A stretch of DNA of 64,000 nt, taken from NCBI GenBank assembly GCA_039025235.1, contig JBCCOS010000009.1, positions 124,001 through 188,000 on the forward strand, read 5' to 3'. Position 1 is the first letter of the stretch. Each line of letters begins with the position of its first letter. The stretch is from MED-G105 sp039025235. Lineage in GTDB: Bacteria; Pseudomonadota; Alphaproteobacteria; Caulobacterales; Parvularculaceae. The position numbers were made by a program, and so were the translations under genes. Shown in pieces: positions 8,940 through 17,329 of this stretch. Under the pieces are notes generated by a model. It saw only the letters and a program-made list of their open reading frames with translations. It did not search any database and had not been told where the DNA came from.

Positions 8940-9500
8940 ATGTCGTCCAATGGTGGAACCACCACACCGCGTCTGTCAGTACCGAGTTTTTATAAAGCAG
9001 AAGTAATTTGCGCTGGCGCACGCAGCCATGCGGCTGTCGCAAAGCTCGTGACCGCTGCGTTTTTAGCGGTCATGGGCGCCCTCATGTTTGGCATATCCAC
9101 CGCCAAAGCGGCGGGGCACGATAGAGGGGAAGTCCACCAAAAATGGAGCGCCGCGAACGCACGCTTTTACAACACGCGTCATGACGTGATTTACCGTTCA
9201 AACGACTGGGCGGATCGAGTACACCATGGTGGGCCCGTCGTTCATGTGCGCGTTGCTAATGTGCACCCAAGACGTGGGTATCGGCGCGGACGAGAAATCG
9301 TCTTCCGTGAAGTCATCCCCGCGCGTGGTCGTGCCCGGATCGTTGTTACGGAAGAAATCATTTACAGACGCCGTGGACGCGAGCGTGTTTGCACTGTGTC
9401 CGCCCGCGGACCAGAACGCGACTTCATTCGGCGTAAGCGGTTGCGGCGTGTGGCAAGGAATTACTGCTCGCGCCGAGCCAGCATCCGCATCGTCGCATAA
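8940..9500 (+). CDS. Small basic exported protein of unknown function
   Basis: The family is not recognised. The 186-residue product has an N-terminal hydrophobic segment (about residues 34-52) ending in STAKAAG, which reads as a signal peptide with a long n-region. The mature part is very basic, with repeated Arg clusters (HPRRGYRRGREIVFREVIP, YRRRGRER, IRRKRLRRVARNYCSRR) and two cysteines that could pair. Such charge suggests binding to nucleic acid, LPS or another anionic surface in the periplasm, but this is inference. The ATG follows GAAGAGGGTCAGAGAAA. A strong hairpin lies just after the stop codon. Confidence 0.55.
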   Translation: MSSNGGTTTPRLSVPSFYKAEVICAGARSHAAVAKLVTAAFLAVMGALMFGISTAKAAGHDRGEVHQKWSAANARFYNTRHDVIYRSNDWADRVHHGGPVVHVRVANVHPRRGYRRGREIVFREVIPARGRARIVVTEEIIYRRRGRERVCTVSARGPERDFIRRKRLRRVARNYCSRRASIRIVA

Positions 9501-9522
9501 TCGAATCGATTGCTGCTCATGC

Positions 9523-9559
9523 ATTTCCAGCTCAATTGATTACCGGTTGAGCTGGAAAT
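9523..9559 (+). terminator. 13-bp perfect hairpin downstream of the basic exported protein
   Basis: ATTTCCAGCTCAA (9523-9535) pairs perfectly with TTGAGCTGGAAAT (9547-9559) around an 11-base loop, 22 bases after the stop codon. There is no long T tract, so it may be a terminator or an mRNA 3'-end stabiliser. The rest of the gap up to 9834 shows no gene. Confidence 0.6.
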
Positions 9560-9834
9560 TCTTAACAGGACGTCATTCTTCTATCATAGCCCAACCTGGC
9601 CCTTGGTGCTCAAAGCGGCTTCGTTTACAATGAACACCGGTAAAGTAATTTCGAATCAATTGAGATATCGCAATCGCTTTATTATTTTGTTTTAGGCGTC
9701 TTACTGGCAAAATGTTCACACATCGCCCGGAGACGCGCTAAGGCGCGATATGACGTTCGCGTCCCCGATGAAAGCACCATCTTATGGCCGTCCCTTGTGA
9801 GCAATCCGTTGAAACATCTTCCGCCCCCCATCGG

Positions 9835-9940
9835 CTAGAGCGCTTTGCGTATAAATGTATTCGGTCACACGCAAAAGAATCGCGACCAAACATGAACTTA
9901 GAGCGGCGTTCCGATTCCATCGGAACGCAAAAAGCTCTAG
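9835..9940 (+). repeat. Dispersed repeat variant overlapping the start of a coding region
   Basis: Element bounded by CTAGAGCG and AAGCTCTAG. It contains a perfect hairpin, GCGTTCCGAT (9906-9915) pairing with ATCGGAACGC (9919-9928), the same type of core as in the other repeat copies. The only ATG starts available for the following lipoprotein gene are inside (9892) or before (9784) this element, so part of it seems to be translated. Confidence 0.7.
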
Positions 9941-10653
9941 TCACGCGTTTTAGCAACCTCATCCTGGGTTTAACCGGCCTTATTCTCGTAAGCGCCTGCG
10001 CCTCAACATCCGGCTATTCCGGTGCTTCGCGGGGCGCGAACTATGCCGCAGGATCGCCGCTTGGCGTTTCCCTGCCGCGCAGCGAGCACCGCGCCCTTGA
10101 ACCACTCTTTCTTCAGGCCGTCTCACGTGGCACAGCGGGAGAGCGCTATGATTGGCGCGGCAAGGAAAGCTTTGGCTGGGTTAAAGCCGGCGCCGCCGTT
10201 CTCGGTAATGTCAAATCAAGTCGCAATGACCGCCCTCCCTACCCGGCGGAACTGACGCTTGCGGATAAATTAGAAACCGAGCTTGGGTTATATGCCGTAA
10301 CCCGCAACGCGAATGTCCGCTCTGGTCCGTCTACCGATTACCCGATTATGGAAACCCTCACCGCTGGGGACGGTGTCATTGCTGTTGGGCGCGTTGTGGG
10401 TAAACGCTGGTTCCTCGTGGAAAAAGACGGCATTGTCCGCGGCTACATCTTTGATAGCTTACTGCGCAAAGCCCCAGGTTCAGAATTAGAACTCGCCGGA
10501 GGGCCAACACGCAAACCATTACGGTGCCGCAACTTCGAACAACGTCTTTCTTATAACGGACGATCGGACCGATGGGCGGGCGTTGCCTGTCTTGAACGCG
10601 GCGTCTGGGTCTTGCAACAACCGTCGGAAAACGCACCACAATATCTGTACTGA
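9892..10653 (+). CDS. SH3-domain lipoprotein (bacterial SH3, cell-envelope)
   Basis: The product has a lipoprotein signal (ILGLTGLILVSAC, with the lipobox cysteine about residue 36), so it is probably anchored in the envelope. Residues about 140-205 form a bacterial SH3 (SH3b) domain: RNANVRSGPSTDYPIMETL, GDGVIAVGRVVGKRWFLV and GIVRGYIFDSLL. Such domains bind peptidoglycan or protein partners. A C-terminal region with two cysteines (LRCRNFEQ, VACLERG) follows. Residues 2-17 (from ATG 9892) are encoded by a dispersed repeat element; a more upstream ATG at 9784 is also in frame but would add an unlikely leader. No ATG, GTG or TTG lies between the repeat and the signal core, so the repeat is probably translated. 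Confidence 0.7.
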   Translation: MNLERRSDSIGTQKALVTRFSNLILGLTGLILVSACASTSGYSGASRGANYAAGSPLGVSLPRSEHRALEPLFLQAVSRGTAGERYDWRGKESFGWVKAGAAVLGNVKSSRNDRPPYPAELTLADKLETELGLYAVTRNANVRSGPSTDYPIMETLTAGDGVIAVGRVVGKRWFLVEKDGIVRGYIFDSLLRKAPGSELELAGGPTRKPLRCRNFEQRLSYNGRSDRWAGVACLERGVWVLQQPSENAPQYLY

Positions 10654-10683
10654 TTGGACTGACAGTTTTAGTATCTATAAAAC

Positions 10684-11235
10684 TTAATGAGCAATCAAAG
10701 ACTTCGGTGTGATGAAGCGCTGCAAGGCGCCGGTACTTCGGTCGATGTCTGACCAATTCCCAATATCGAGATGGAAGTCAGCAAGGCCGCCCGTTGGAAA
10801 TTTTCGCATCAGCGTTTGCAGCGCGCCATGATCACTTGTCTCCGGGTTCGACAAAAACATCGCCACATCCTCAAGGCCGGAATTGTGGCCGATCACCATC
10901 AACACATGATCGCGATCCGACGCGGAGGCGATCTCCTGCAGCAGGCGATCAGCACTCGCCAAGTATAACACATCCTTAAAAATAACGGGCGGACGGCGGG
11001 AGAATGATGCCTCGATGCGCGATAGGGTTTCGCGCGTTCGTGCGGCCGGAGAACAGAATATCATATCCGGCTGCACGGTATTTTTCGCGCAATACGCTCC
11101 GATCGCATGGGCTGCAAGGCGCCCGCGTTCATTCAGAGGGCGGTCAAAATCGCGAATTGGTTGCCCATCGGCACCGCTAACACCCCCGACCGCCCAACTG
11201 GATTTTGCATGGCGCAATAATAGCAAGCGTTTCAT
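10684..11235 (-). CDS. sixA: Histidine phosphatase family protein, SixA type
   Basis: The N-terminus KRLLLLRHAKSSW holds the catalytic RHG-like motif (RHA) of the histidine phosphatase superfamily, with the nucleophilic His8. FDRPLNERGR and CSPAARTRET are the next family blocks, and MVIGHNSGLED supplies the second catalytic His. This pattern is that of SixA, which removes phosphate from phosphohistidine in His-containing phosphotransfer proteins; in alphaproteobacteria the name covers a broader group whose substrates are mostly unknown. The length (183 residues) is slightly longer than E. coli SixA. It is convergent with the SH3 lipoprotein gene, with only 30 bases between the stop codons. 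Confidence 0.85.
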   Translation of the reverse strand: MKRLLLLRHAKSSWAVGGVSGADGQPIRDFDRPLNERGRLAAHAIGAYCAKNTVQPDMIFCSPAARTRETLSRIEASFSRRPPVIFKDVLYLASADRLLQEIASASDRDHVLMVIGHNSGLEDVAMFLSNPETSDHGALQTLMRKFPTGGLADFHLDIGNWSDIDRSTGALQRFITPKSLIAH

Positions 11236-11319
11236 TCAAGAAAATTCCCATCGATGCCGTATAGCACGGCCGACTTGTCATAGGTGAAAGAGGGCATCGT
11301 TTCCAGTCCTTGGTTTACG

Positions 11320-11424
11320 CTAGAGCGCTTCGCCGATAAGTGTGATCGGTTGATGGTTCCGGTCCATCAACTCGGCAATAGGTCGAACAATTGTTCGACC
11401 GACAAATCAAAGACCTAGAACGAA
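11320..11424 (+). repeat. Dispersed intergenic repeat, A module
   Basis: Full A module: CTAGAGCGCTTCGCCGATAA, GATGGTTCCGGTCCATC, then the perfect 20-bp palindrome GGTCGAACAATTGTTCGACC at 11381-11400, ending at AAAGACCTAGAACGAAG. It lies between sixA and ompW, upstream of the FNR-like boxes. Confidence 0.8.
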
Positions 11425-11589
11425 GACCTTAATTTACAACCGCGGCGAAGATCACTGGCGATAGCCGTTGAAGTGGCACCTTACAAAAATGTCCGAAACG
11501 ATTACCGCCCAGAAATGAATTCAGGATTTCCATCACGATACTGAATTTTACAAATCCAACGCCGCTGCCACAAAACAAAAACCCCTTCA

Positions 11590-11676
11590 TGACCTAAATC
11601 AAATCACGCATTTATCATCATAAATAAATAATTTCCTGTTTGTGCACTTATGCTCAAATCAAGCTGACCTAAGTCA
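11590..11676 (+). promoter_or_regulatory. Two FNR/FixK-like boxes upstream of ompW
   Basis: TGACCTAAATCA at 11590-11601 and TGACCTAAGTCA at 11665-11676 are near-identical dyads 75 bases apart. They resemble the TTGAT-N4-ATCAA (anaerobox) class bound by FNR, FnrL and FixK. The nearer one ends 61 bases before the ompW start codon. FNR control of ompW genes is known in other proteobacteria, so oxygen-responsive expression is a reasonable inference. Confidence 0.5.
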
Positions 11677-11737
11677 AAATTGCACCATTGGCATTTGCTA
11701 GGCCTCTCGCATCAACTTTAATCAGGAGGGGAATGAA

Positions 11738-12496
11738 ATGCTCCACCAAAAAACAGTCAATTTCAAACCAGAATATTCAAGCATCGCTAACACAAGAATC
11801 GCCAACACAGGCATCGCCAGCATAGGAAAGGGATCAAACGCCTTGCACCTGTCGTTGGCATTACTCGCGTCTTCAGCATTGAGCGTTATGACCGCCGGCT
11901 CCGCGCATGCAGACCAGGGCGATTTCCAGCTGCGTCTGCGGGGTATTATCGTTGCCCCGACGGAGGAATCGAGCGCGGTCCTGCCAAGCTTTCCCGACGC
12001 AGAGGTCGGCGTCACCAATGGTTTTTCTCCGGAGATCGATCTTTCTTACTTCATTACGAACAATATCGCTGCTGAACTGATTGCGGCGACAACGGCACAT
12101 GACATTGTGGGGGAAGGTTCCCTCGCCGGTCTTGAGATCGCGGAGACGATGGTGCTGCCGCCGACCTTGACGTTCCAATATCACTTCACGCCCAATGGAC
12201 CCATTCGACCCTATGTGGGTGTCGGGGTGAACTTCACCGCCTTCTACAGTACCGATTCAACAGATGCCCTGAACAACGCAATCGGCACGACGGACACGGA
12301 TCTCGATAATTCCTTCGGTGTCGCCTTCCAGGCAGGTGTCGATATTCCGATTAATGATCGTTGGTTTGTGAATGCGGATGTCAAATATATTGATATCGAC
12401 ACCACAGCCACCTTGACGACGGGTAATCTCGTTAACACGGTCGATGTTAATCTTGACCCAATTGTTGCCGGTATCGGCATTGGCGTGCGGTTCTAA
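11738..12496 (+). CDS. ompW: OmpW family outer membrane beta-barrel protein
   Basis: OmpW proteins form small eight-stranded barrels in the outer membrane and let small hydrophobic molecules pass. The product has a signal peptide (LSLALLASSALSVMTAGSAHA), the family blocks FQLRLRGIIVAP and RPYVGVGVNFTAFYS, and ends in a terminal Phe (IGIGVRF), as expected for Bam-inserted barrels. The ATG follows AGGAGGGGAATGAA. Between the start and the signal core there is a five-residue repeat (IANTR, IANTG, IASIG) encoded by a 15-bp tandem repeat at about 11783-11826, which makes the n-region unusually long. Two FNR/FixK-like boxes lie upstream. Confidence 0.85.
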   Translation: MLHQKTVNFKPEYSSIANTRIANTGIASIGKGSNALHLSLALLASSALSVMTAGSAHADQGDFQLRLRGIIVAPTEESSAVLPSFPDAEVGVTNGFSPEIDLSYFITNNIAAELIAATTAHDIVGEGSLAGLEIAETMVLPPTLTFQYHFTPNGPIRPYVGVGVNFTAFYSTDSTDALNNAIGTTDTDLDNSFGVAFQAGVDIPINDRWFVNADVKYIDIDTTATLTTGNLVNTVDVNLDPIVAGIGIGVRF

Positions 12497-12504
12497 CACC
12501 GACT

Positions 12505-12708
12505 CTAAAGCATTTCCAAGCCAAGTGTGTGCGGTTGGCGTTAAGGAAATGCGTAAAATCAATAGCCTAAAGCGCCGTTCTGGTTCCAATTGAAACGGAG
12601 GCGCTTTAGATTGCTTCGCCGAGTAGTGTAATCGGTAGATGGTTCCCGTGCATTAACTCAGCAATAGGTCGAACAATTGTTCAACCGACAAATCAAAGAT
12701 GTAGAGCA
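12505..12708 (+). repeat. Dispersed intergenic repeat, B + A modules in tandem
   Basis: The most complete composite copy. The B module runs from TAAAGCATTTCCAAGCCAAG to GGAGGCGCTTTAG, and is followed directly by an A module containing GGTCGAACAATTGTTCAACC (12667-12686) and ending near GTAGAGCACC. It starts 9 bases after the ompW stop codon. Confidence 0.85.
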
Positions 12709-12744
12709 CCCTACAAGGAGGGATTGTCAGAACATCCCCCCGAG

Positions 12745-12776
12745 TAAAGCCAGTCTTCAAGCGAAGGCTGGCTTTA
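12745..12776 (+). terminator. Intrinsic terminator-like hairpin
   Basis: AAAGCCAG (12746-12753) pairs with CTGGCTTT (12768-12775), with further pairing of TCTTC and GAAGG inside. A short T-containing tail follows (TTATTCG). It may terminate the ompW transcript after reading through the repeat elements. The remaining gap to 13019 holds no gene I can support. Confidence 0.6.
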
Positions 12777-13019
12777 TTCGTTTCTTACCCACGTCTTGCG
12801 CGCCAATGGCACGTCCCGCGTTACAAATCAGCCACCACAGCACGCTTGAAACTTGAAAGAATTGGCGGTTTGGCATTGGCGTGCTATGCAGCGCCTCGCA
12901 CTTGCCCTCATTCGCGCGCTACACAATGGTACTCGCGACTGGTTAGAAGACGGTAATCGGAGAGCAATTGGCTGAAACGCTGTTTTCTGACGGATTTTTG
13001 GGACGACGAATTAAAACGT

Positions 13020-16000
13020 ATGGAAGACAAGCACGACGATACCCCATCGACCGGCACAACAGAAAGCAAACCGGTCACTCCCTCGGCTACTCCCCCAGCC
13101 ACTGCCCCAGTCACTGCCCCAGTCACTCCCCCAGTCCCTCCTTCGGCCACACCATTGGGAACAGGCGCTCTTAAAGCCAGCGACCAACCGGAGCAGCCCC
13201 TTGCACGGCCTCACCCAGAGCGAAATTTGGAGCGACCAACCGACGGTGAGGGCACCCGCGATAACAGGTTGAATAGGGCGAACGAAAAGCCGGCAGAGGG
13301 GCCAGCCTCACGCGTATCAAGCTCAGTCGTACCGGGCTCAACCACAAAAGATCCCAATCTGTCAGCAGATAACTTAGATCGTCCAAACCGGGGAGAACCC
13401 GCAGCAGACCACCTGGTCGATGGTTCAACCAACATTGACACCGAAAGCGCCGAGCCACCGCCAATTGTTACCACGCCCCCTAGCCGCGGCGCCAACGGAT
13501 CTTCAAGGCAATCTTCAGGGCAACCTTCAAATCACCCTTCCAGTGATCATCCCAGTGATCCTCCCAGTGATCCTCCGCGTCATCCTTCCAGTCAGGGGCA
13601 CACACAAATGGATCTTGCGGCCTTAGATCGGGCCGCCCTGGAACAGGCGACGCAGAAATATCGGTCGGAAGGGCGATCAGACGGCCTATCGGCAATTGAG
13701 AATAATGCGATACTGGAACAATCCCCGGAACAGGGCCCAGAACAGTCCCCAAAACAGTCCAAAGGAGACCGACCTCCAGACGACGCCCTCACTCCTGAAA
13801 AAAGTGTGTCGCCAAACCACAATCAAGACAACAATTCGGGCCATCGCAACGATGCATCAATGCCTGACTTGGCTTCTTGGGCGGGCGCCCTTAGCAAGAG
13901 ACTTCACCAAGTCTCATATACATCAGGCAGCATGCTCAAAAGCGCCTTCTCAAAAGTCGCCGCCAAGACGAACAAAACCGGGACTGTCATCGCGCGCGCA
14001 GGCGGAGAAGTCAGACGTGACGTAACGGCAGGCCTTGCGTCCTTGTCGCTTGGCCATGGAGCCGCCCGAAAGAAAAGACAAAAACAAGAACGCGTCCGCC
14101 TTGCCCGCCTTGCCGGTCATAGCCCGGAAACCGACGGGATGACGTCAGCGAACGCGAATGAGACAAAGGTGAGTTCGAGTGCGGCTACGGAAGTTGAGAA
14201 AACCAGTGCCACTAAGCGTCGTGGCTGGGTCACCGCAACCCTGATCGAGAGCAGTTTTACGGCCATTTCTCTCAGCTTCGTTGCAGCGTCTGCCGGATTG
14301 TTTGTCGCCATATTCATCCTCGCGCCGGAACCACCAAAGCGTGCTGATCTATGGGCCGTCAATCGCCTCCCGTCCGTTGTGATGATGGACCGCAATGGAA
14401 AAGAAATCGCCGCCCGCGGCGCGCGCTATGGAGAGGCGGTCAGCGTTGACGAACTCCCCCCTTATCTCGTGGATGCCTTCCTCGCGACGGAAGACCGGCG
14501 CTTTTATAAGCATCATGGCGTTGATCTGCGCGGTATCGCGCGCGCGGTTATTACGAATATTCGTGCAGGCGGCATCACAGAAGGTGGTTCAACCATTACA
14601 CAGCAGCTCGCCAAGAACCTTTTTCTGAGTGCTGAGCAAAGTTATCTTCGCAAGATCGAAGAAGCATTCCTCGCGATTTGGATTGAGGGTCGTTATTCAA
14701 AAAACGAGATCCTCTCACTCTATCTCAATCGGATTTATATGGGTGCTGGCGCCTATGGCATCGAAAGCGCCGCAAAGACATATTTCGATAAATCCGTACG
14801 CGATGTTACTCTTGCTGAAGCGGTCTTGCTCGCAGGGTTGCCAAAGGCGCCTTCCGCCCTTTCACCGACGCAAAACCCCTTCGGCGCACAGAACCGGGCC
14901 CTTGAGGTTCTTGATAACCTCTTAGAGACCACTTCAATTTCGAAAGAACAAGCACGCGAGGCAAAGCTCAACCCTGCAAAAGTCGCACCGCCCAGCCAAA
15001 AAAGCGGCACCGGCTATTTTTTCGATATGGTGCACGAGCGCGCTAAAAAACTTGTCGGGCCGGATCAAAAAGATCTCGTTATCTATACGACGCTGGATCA
15101 AGAAATGCAGCGTGCTGCCGAAAAAGCCATTGCAAATGCCATAAACGCGGATGCAAAAGCCGCTGGCGCCTCTCAAAGTGCGCTTGTTGCTTTTGACAAC
15201 GCAACGGGCGAAATGCGCGCCCTTGTGGGTGGGCGGTCGTATGTGGAAAGCCAGTTTAACCGCGCGACCATGGCACGGCGCCAACCAGGTTCTGCATTCA
15301 AACCATTCGTATACGCGGCCGCTCTGGAAAATGGCTACACCCCGCAAAGCCGGATGGTTGATCAACCGATTGATATCGCCGGATGGAAGCCAACGAATTA
15401 TGGTGATCGGTTTGATGGCCCAATGCGCCTCACCGAAGCGATGGCACGGTCCGTCAATACGATTGCGGTACAAATCTCCGAAGAAGTGGGCCGCAATAAG
15501 GTCATTCGCCTTGCGCGTCGGCTCGGCATCGCCTCCCCCATACCAGGCGCAGAAGCGGGCATTGCCCTTGGCGGATTTGATGCAACCCTCGAAGAACTAA
15601 CCGCCGCCTATGTGCCTTTCGCAGGGAATGGCGTTGCGCCGCCCCGTCACGCCATCAAGCGAATTGAAGACAATCAAGCCAATATTCTTTGGGAGCAACC
15701 GCCATTAGAAGAGACGTCTTTCGTCTCTAAAAAGGTCGCCAAAGACATGACCCATCTCATGTATCAGGTCATGGCATCGGGCACCGGCAAACGCGCCCGC
15801 CTGGGTAAACGACAAGCCGTGGGCAAAACGGGCACAACCAACGACTGGCGTGATGCCTGGTTTATTGGGTATACGGCGCAAATAACGGCTGGCATTTGGA
15901 TTGGCAATGACAACTATCAACCGATGAACCGCATTACCGGCGGTTCGCTTCCCGCCTCGGCTTGGCGCGAATTTATGCTTGCAGCGCACGACGGCCTCCC

Positions 16001-16133
16001 CCTCGTAAAATTAAGCGGCGCCTATGTCGCCGACCGCTACGAAGATCTTGATGCCCGCGCAAGCTTTTATCGTACATTAATGAGCGACTTCCAACGCGTT
16101 GAACGTGACGGTCGATTTCGTGCCAGCCGGTAA
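13020..16133 (+). CDS. mrcA: Penicillin-binding protein 1A (bifunctional transglycosylase/transpeptidase) with very long cytoplasmic tail
   Basis: The enzyme polymerises and cross-links peptidoglycan in the periplasm. After about 405 residues there is one membrane segment (AISLSFVAASAGLFVAIFIL). A GT51 transglycosylase domain follows with the catalytic block EDRRFYKHHGVD and GGSTITQQLAKNL, then a transpeptidase domain with GSAFKP (Ser758, Lys761), SVNTIAV (SxN) and KTGTTNDWRDAW (KTG). The N-terminal 400 residues are rich in Pro, Ser, Thr, Asp and Gln, low in complexity and built partly of short repeats (TAPV, SDPPSD, PEQ/PKQ), so probably disordered and cytoplasmic. Ordinary PBP1A tails have 10-60 residues. 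The start is uncertain: ATG 13020 has a weak ribosome binding site, and in-frame ATGs at 13608 (residue 197) and 13860 (residue 281) are alternatives. Confidence 0.88.
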   Translation: MEDKHDDTPSTGTTESKPVTPSATPPATAPVTAPVTPPVPPSATPLGTGALKASDQPEQPLARPHPERNLERPTDGEGTRDNRLNRANEKPAEGPASRVSSSVVPGSTTKDPNLSADNLDRPNRGEPAADHLVDGSTNIDTESAEPPPIVTTPPSRGANGSSRQSSGQPSNHPSSDHPSDPPSDPPRHPSSQGHTQMDLAALDRAALEQATQKYRSEGRSDGLSAIENNAILEQSPEQGPEQSPKQSKGDRPPDDALTPEKSVSPNHNQDNNSGHRNDASMPDLASWAGALSKRLHQVSYTSGSMLKSAFSKVAAKTNKTGTVIARAGGEVRRDVTAGLASLSLGHGAARKKRQKQERVRLARLAGHSPETDGMTSANANETKVSSSAATEVEKTSATKRRGWVTATLIESSFTAISLSFVAASAGLFVAIFILAPEPPKRADLWAVNRLPSVVMMDRNGKEIAARGARYGEAVSVDELPPYLVDAFLATEDRRFYKHHGVDLRGIARAVITNIRAGGITEGGSTITQQLAKNLFLSAEQSYLRKIEEAFLAIWIEGRYSKNEILSLYLNRIYMGAGAYGIESAAKTYFDKSVRDVTLAEAVLLAGLPKAPSALSPTQNPFGAQNRALEVLDNLLETTSISKEQAREAKLNPAKVAPPSQKSGTGYFFDMVHERAKKLVGPDQKDLVIYTTLDQEMQRAAEKAIANAINADAKAAGASQSALVAFDNATGEMRALVGGRSYVESQFNRATMARRQPGSAFKPFVYAAALENGYTPQSRMVDQPIDIAGWKPTNYGDRFDGPMRLTEAMARSVNTIAVQISEEVGRNKVIRLARRLGIASPIPGAEAGIALGGFDATLEELTAAYVPFAGNGVAPPRHAIKRIEDNQANILWEQPPLEETSFVSKKVAKDMTHLMYQVMASGTGKRARLGKRQAVGKTGTTNDWRDAWFIGYTAQITAGIWIGNDNYQPMNRITGGSLPASAWREFMLAAHDGLPLVKLSGAYVADRYEDLDARASFYRTLMSDFQRVERDGRFRASR

Positions 16134-16146
16134 CAGGTCGCCTCGG

Positions 16147-16740
16147 ATGATCAATAAGCCCGAAACAAAACCCGACGGCTCAAAACAAGGCATCTCGACA
16201 ATTTTTGAAATCGTCCGTGATCGGCTAGGCGTTGTCGTGACAGAGCCGTCAAAACAGAAATTGAGAAACACAAAGCCAAAAGGTGATCAGGAAAACGCTC
16301 AACCCTATTGGAAAACGAAAAAACTATCAGAAATGACCAAAGCAGAATGGGAAAGCCTATGCGACGGTTGTGGCAAATGCTGCATGGTCTTGATTGAAGA
16401 CGACGAAACGGAAACGATTTGGGAAACAGATGTGGCCTGTCGGCTTTATGATGCCGATAAGCGTGTCTGTACGGATTATAGCAATCGACATCGACGCGTT
16501 CCTGACTGCGTTCGCCTCACCCCGGAAAACGCTAGCGCCCTTCCCTGGATGCCAGAAACCTGTGCCTACCGACGCATCGCCCGCGGACAATCCCTACCCG
16601 AATGGCATCCACTTGTGACCGGTGATCCCCAGTCAACAGCGCGTGCAGGCGCCGCAGCCAGCAAATTTCTTATCTCAGAAGACGCCCTGGATGAGGAAGA
16701 AATTTTTTCCAGAAAATCCATCGAACGCCCTGACGTTTAA
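16147..16740 (+). CDS. YcgN family (UPF0260) cysteine-cluster protein
   Basis: Residues about 55-175 match the YcgN/UPF0260 family: a PYWK block, AEWESLCDGCGKCCMVLIED with the CxxCxxxCC-type cluster, the CRLYDADKRVCTDY block, and the closing PEWHPLVTGD. The clustered cysteines suggest metal or Fe-S binding; the function is not known. The first 50 residues are hydrophilic and not part of the family. The frame is open back to an ATG at 16099, overlapping the PBP1A gene; I prefer ATG 16147, 13 bases after the PBP1A stop. It is probably co-transcribed with the PBP1A gene. Confidence 0.82.
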   Translation: MINKPETKPDGSKQGISTIFEIVRDRLGVVVTEPSKQKLRNTKPKGDQENAQPYWKTKKLSEMTKAEWESLCDGCGKCCMVLIEDDETETIWETDVACRLYDADKRVCTDYSNRHRRVPDCVRLTPENASALPWMPETCAYRRIARGQSLPEWHPLVTGDPQSTARAGAAASKFLISEDALDEEEIFSRKSIERPDV

Positions 16741-16882
16741 ATTTTCCGAATTAAATCAACTTATTAAGCGCTATCACAAAGCCGCGCATCGGCAATTTAT
16801 GAAACACCCCCTTCCCCGCCCTTAAGGTACCCCCATTGACGCATATCACCGGTCGCCCTCGGCCGGACGAGGAAACGGTTCA

Positions 16883-17329
16883 ATGGGTTCTAAAGTCGAG
16901 CAGCATACGAATAATCGAGAGGCGTTTCTCAGAACGCTGGGTGCGGTCGCCGATATCGCGGCTATGCGCGCTCTTCATTGTCTGGATGACCTCGATACCC
17001 GCGAAAACGATGCCGACCATGACCGCGGCGCACGGTCGGCCGAATGCTTGATGCGCGTTGCCACGGCGGCTGCTGCATTGAGCACCCGCCTTCAGAAGGA
17101 AGACGCCCATGGCGAGAACGCCGAAACGGGACAACAGCTCTCAGACGCAGAAATCGAACGGCGTGCCCGGGAGCTTACCAAACGATTTGAACGCGCCCTC
17201 CAAGAAAAAGACAGCGCACAACCACAACAACAAAAAGACAATAACGGCATCGAAAAACGCAAAGCAGCCGCTTTCGGAAACGACGGTTCTCGCGCTGCGC
17301 CGCGCTTTCTTCATGGAGGCCGCTCGTGA
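16883..17329 (+). CDS. GTA g1, probable small terminase subunit
   Basis: First gene of the GTA cluster. The 148-residue product has a helical N-terminal half (NNREAFLRTLGAVADIAAMRAL and SAECLMRVATAAAAL) and a helical ELTKRFERALQ segment, followed by a Gln/Lys-rich tail. In R. capsulatus the gene at this position (g1) encodes the small terminase, which helps the large subunit to package DNA with little sequence preference. Sequence similarity is weak by eye, so the assignment rests mainly on position and size. The ATG has a good ribosome binding site (GACGAGGAAACGGTTCA). Its 3' end overlaps the start of the large terminase by 17 bases. Confidence 0.65.
   Translation: MGSKVEQHTNNREAFLRTLGAVADIAAMRALHCLDDLDTRENDADHDRGARSAECLMRVATAAAALSTRLQKEDAHGENAETGQQLSDAEIERRARELTKRFERALQEKDSAQPQQQKDNNGIEKRKAAAFGNDGSRAAPRFLHGGRS

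Noticed and set aside
11381..11400. LexA operator of the Gram-positive type (CGAAC-N4-GTTCG)
   Set aside because: It recurs inside dispersed repeats, not at SOS genes, and alphaproteobacterial LexA uses GTTC-N7-GTTC instead.
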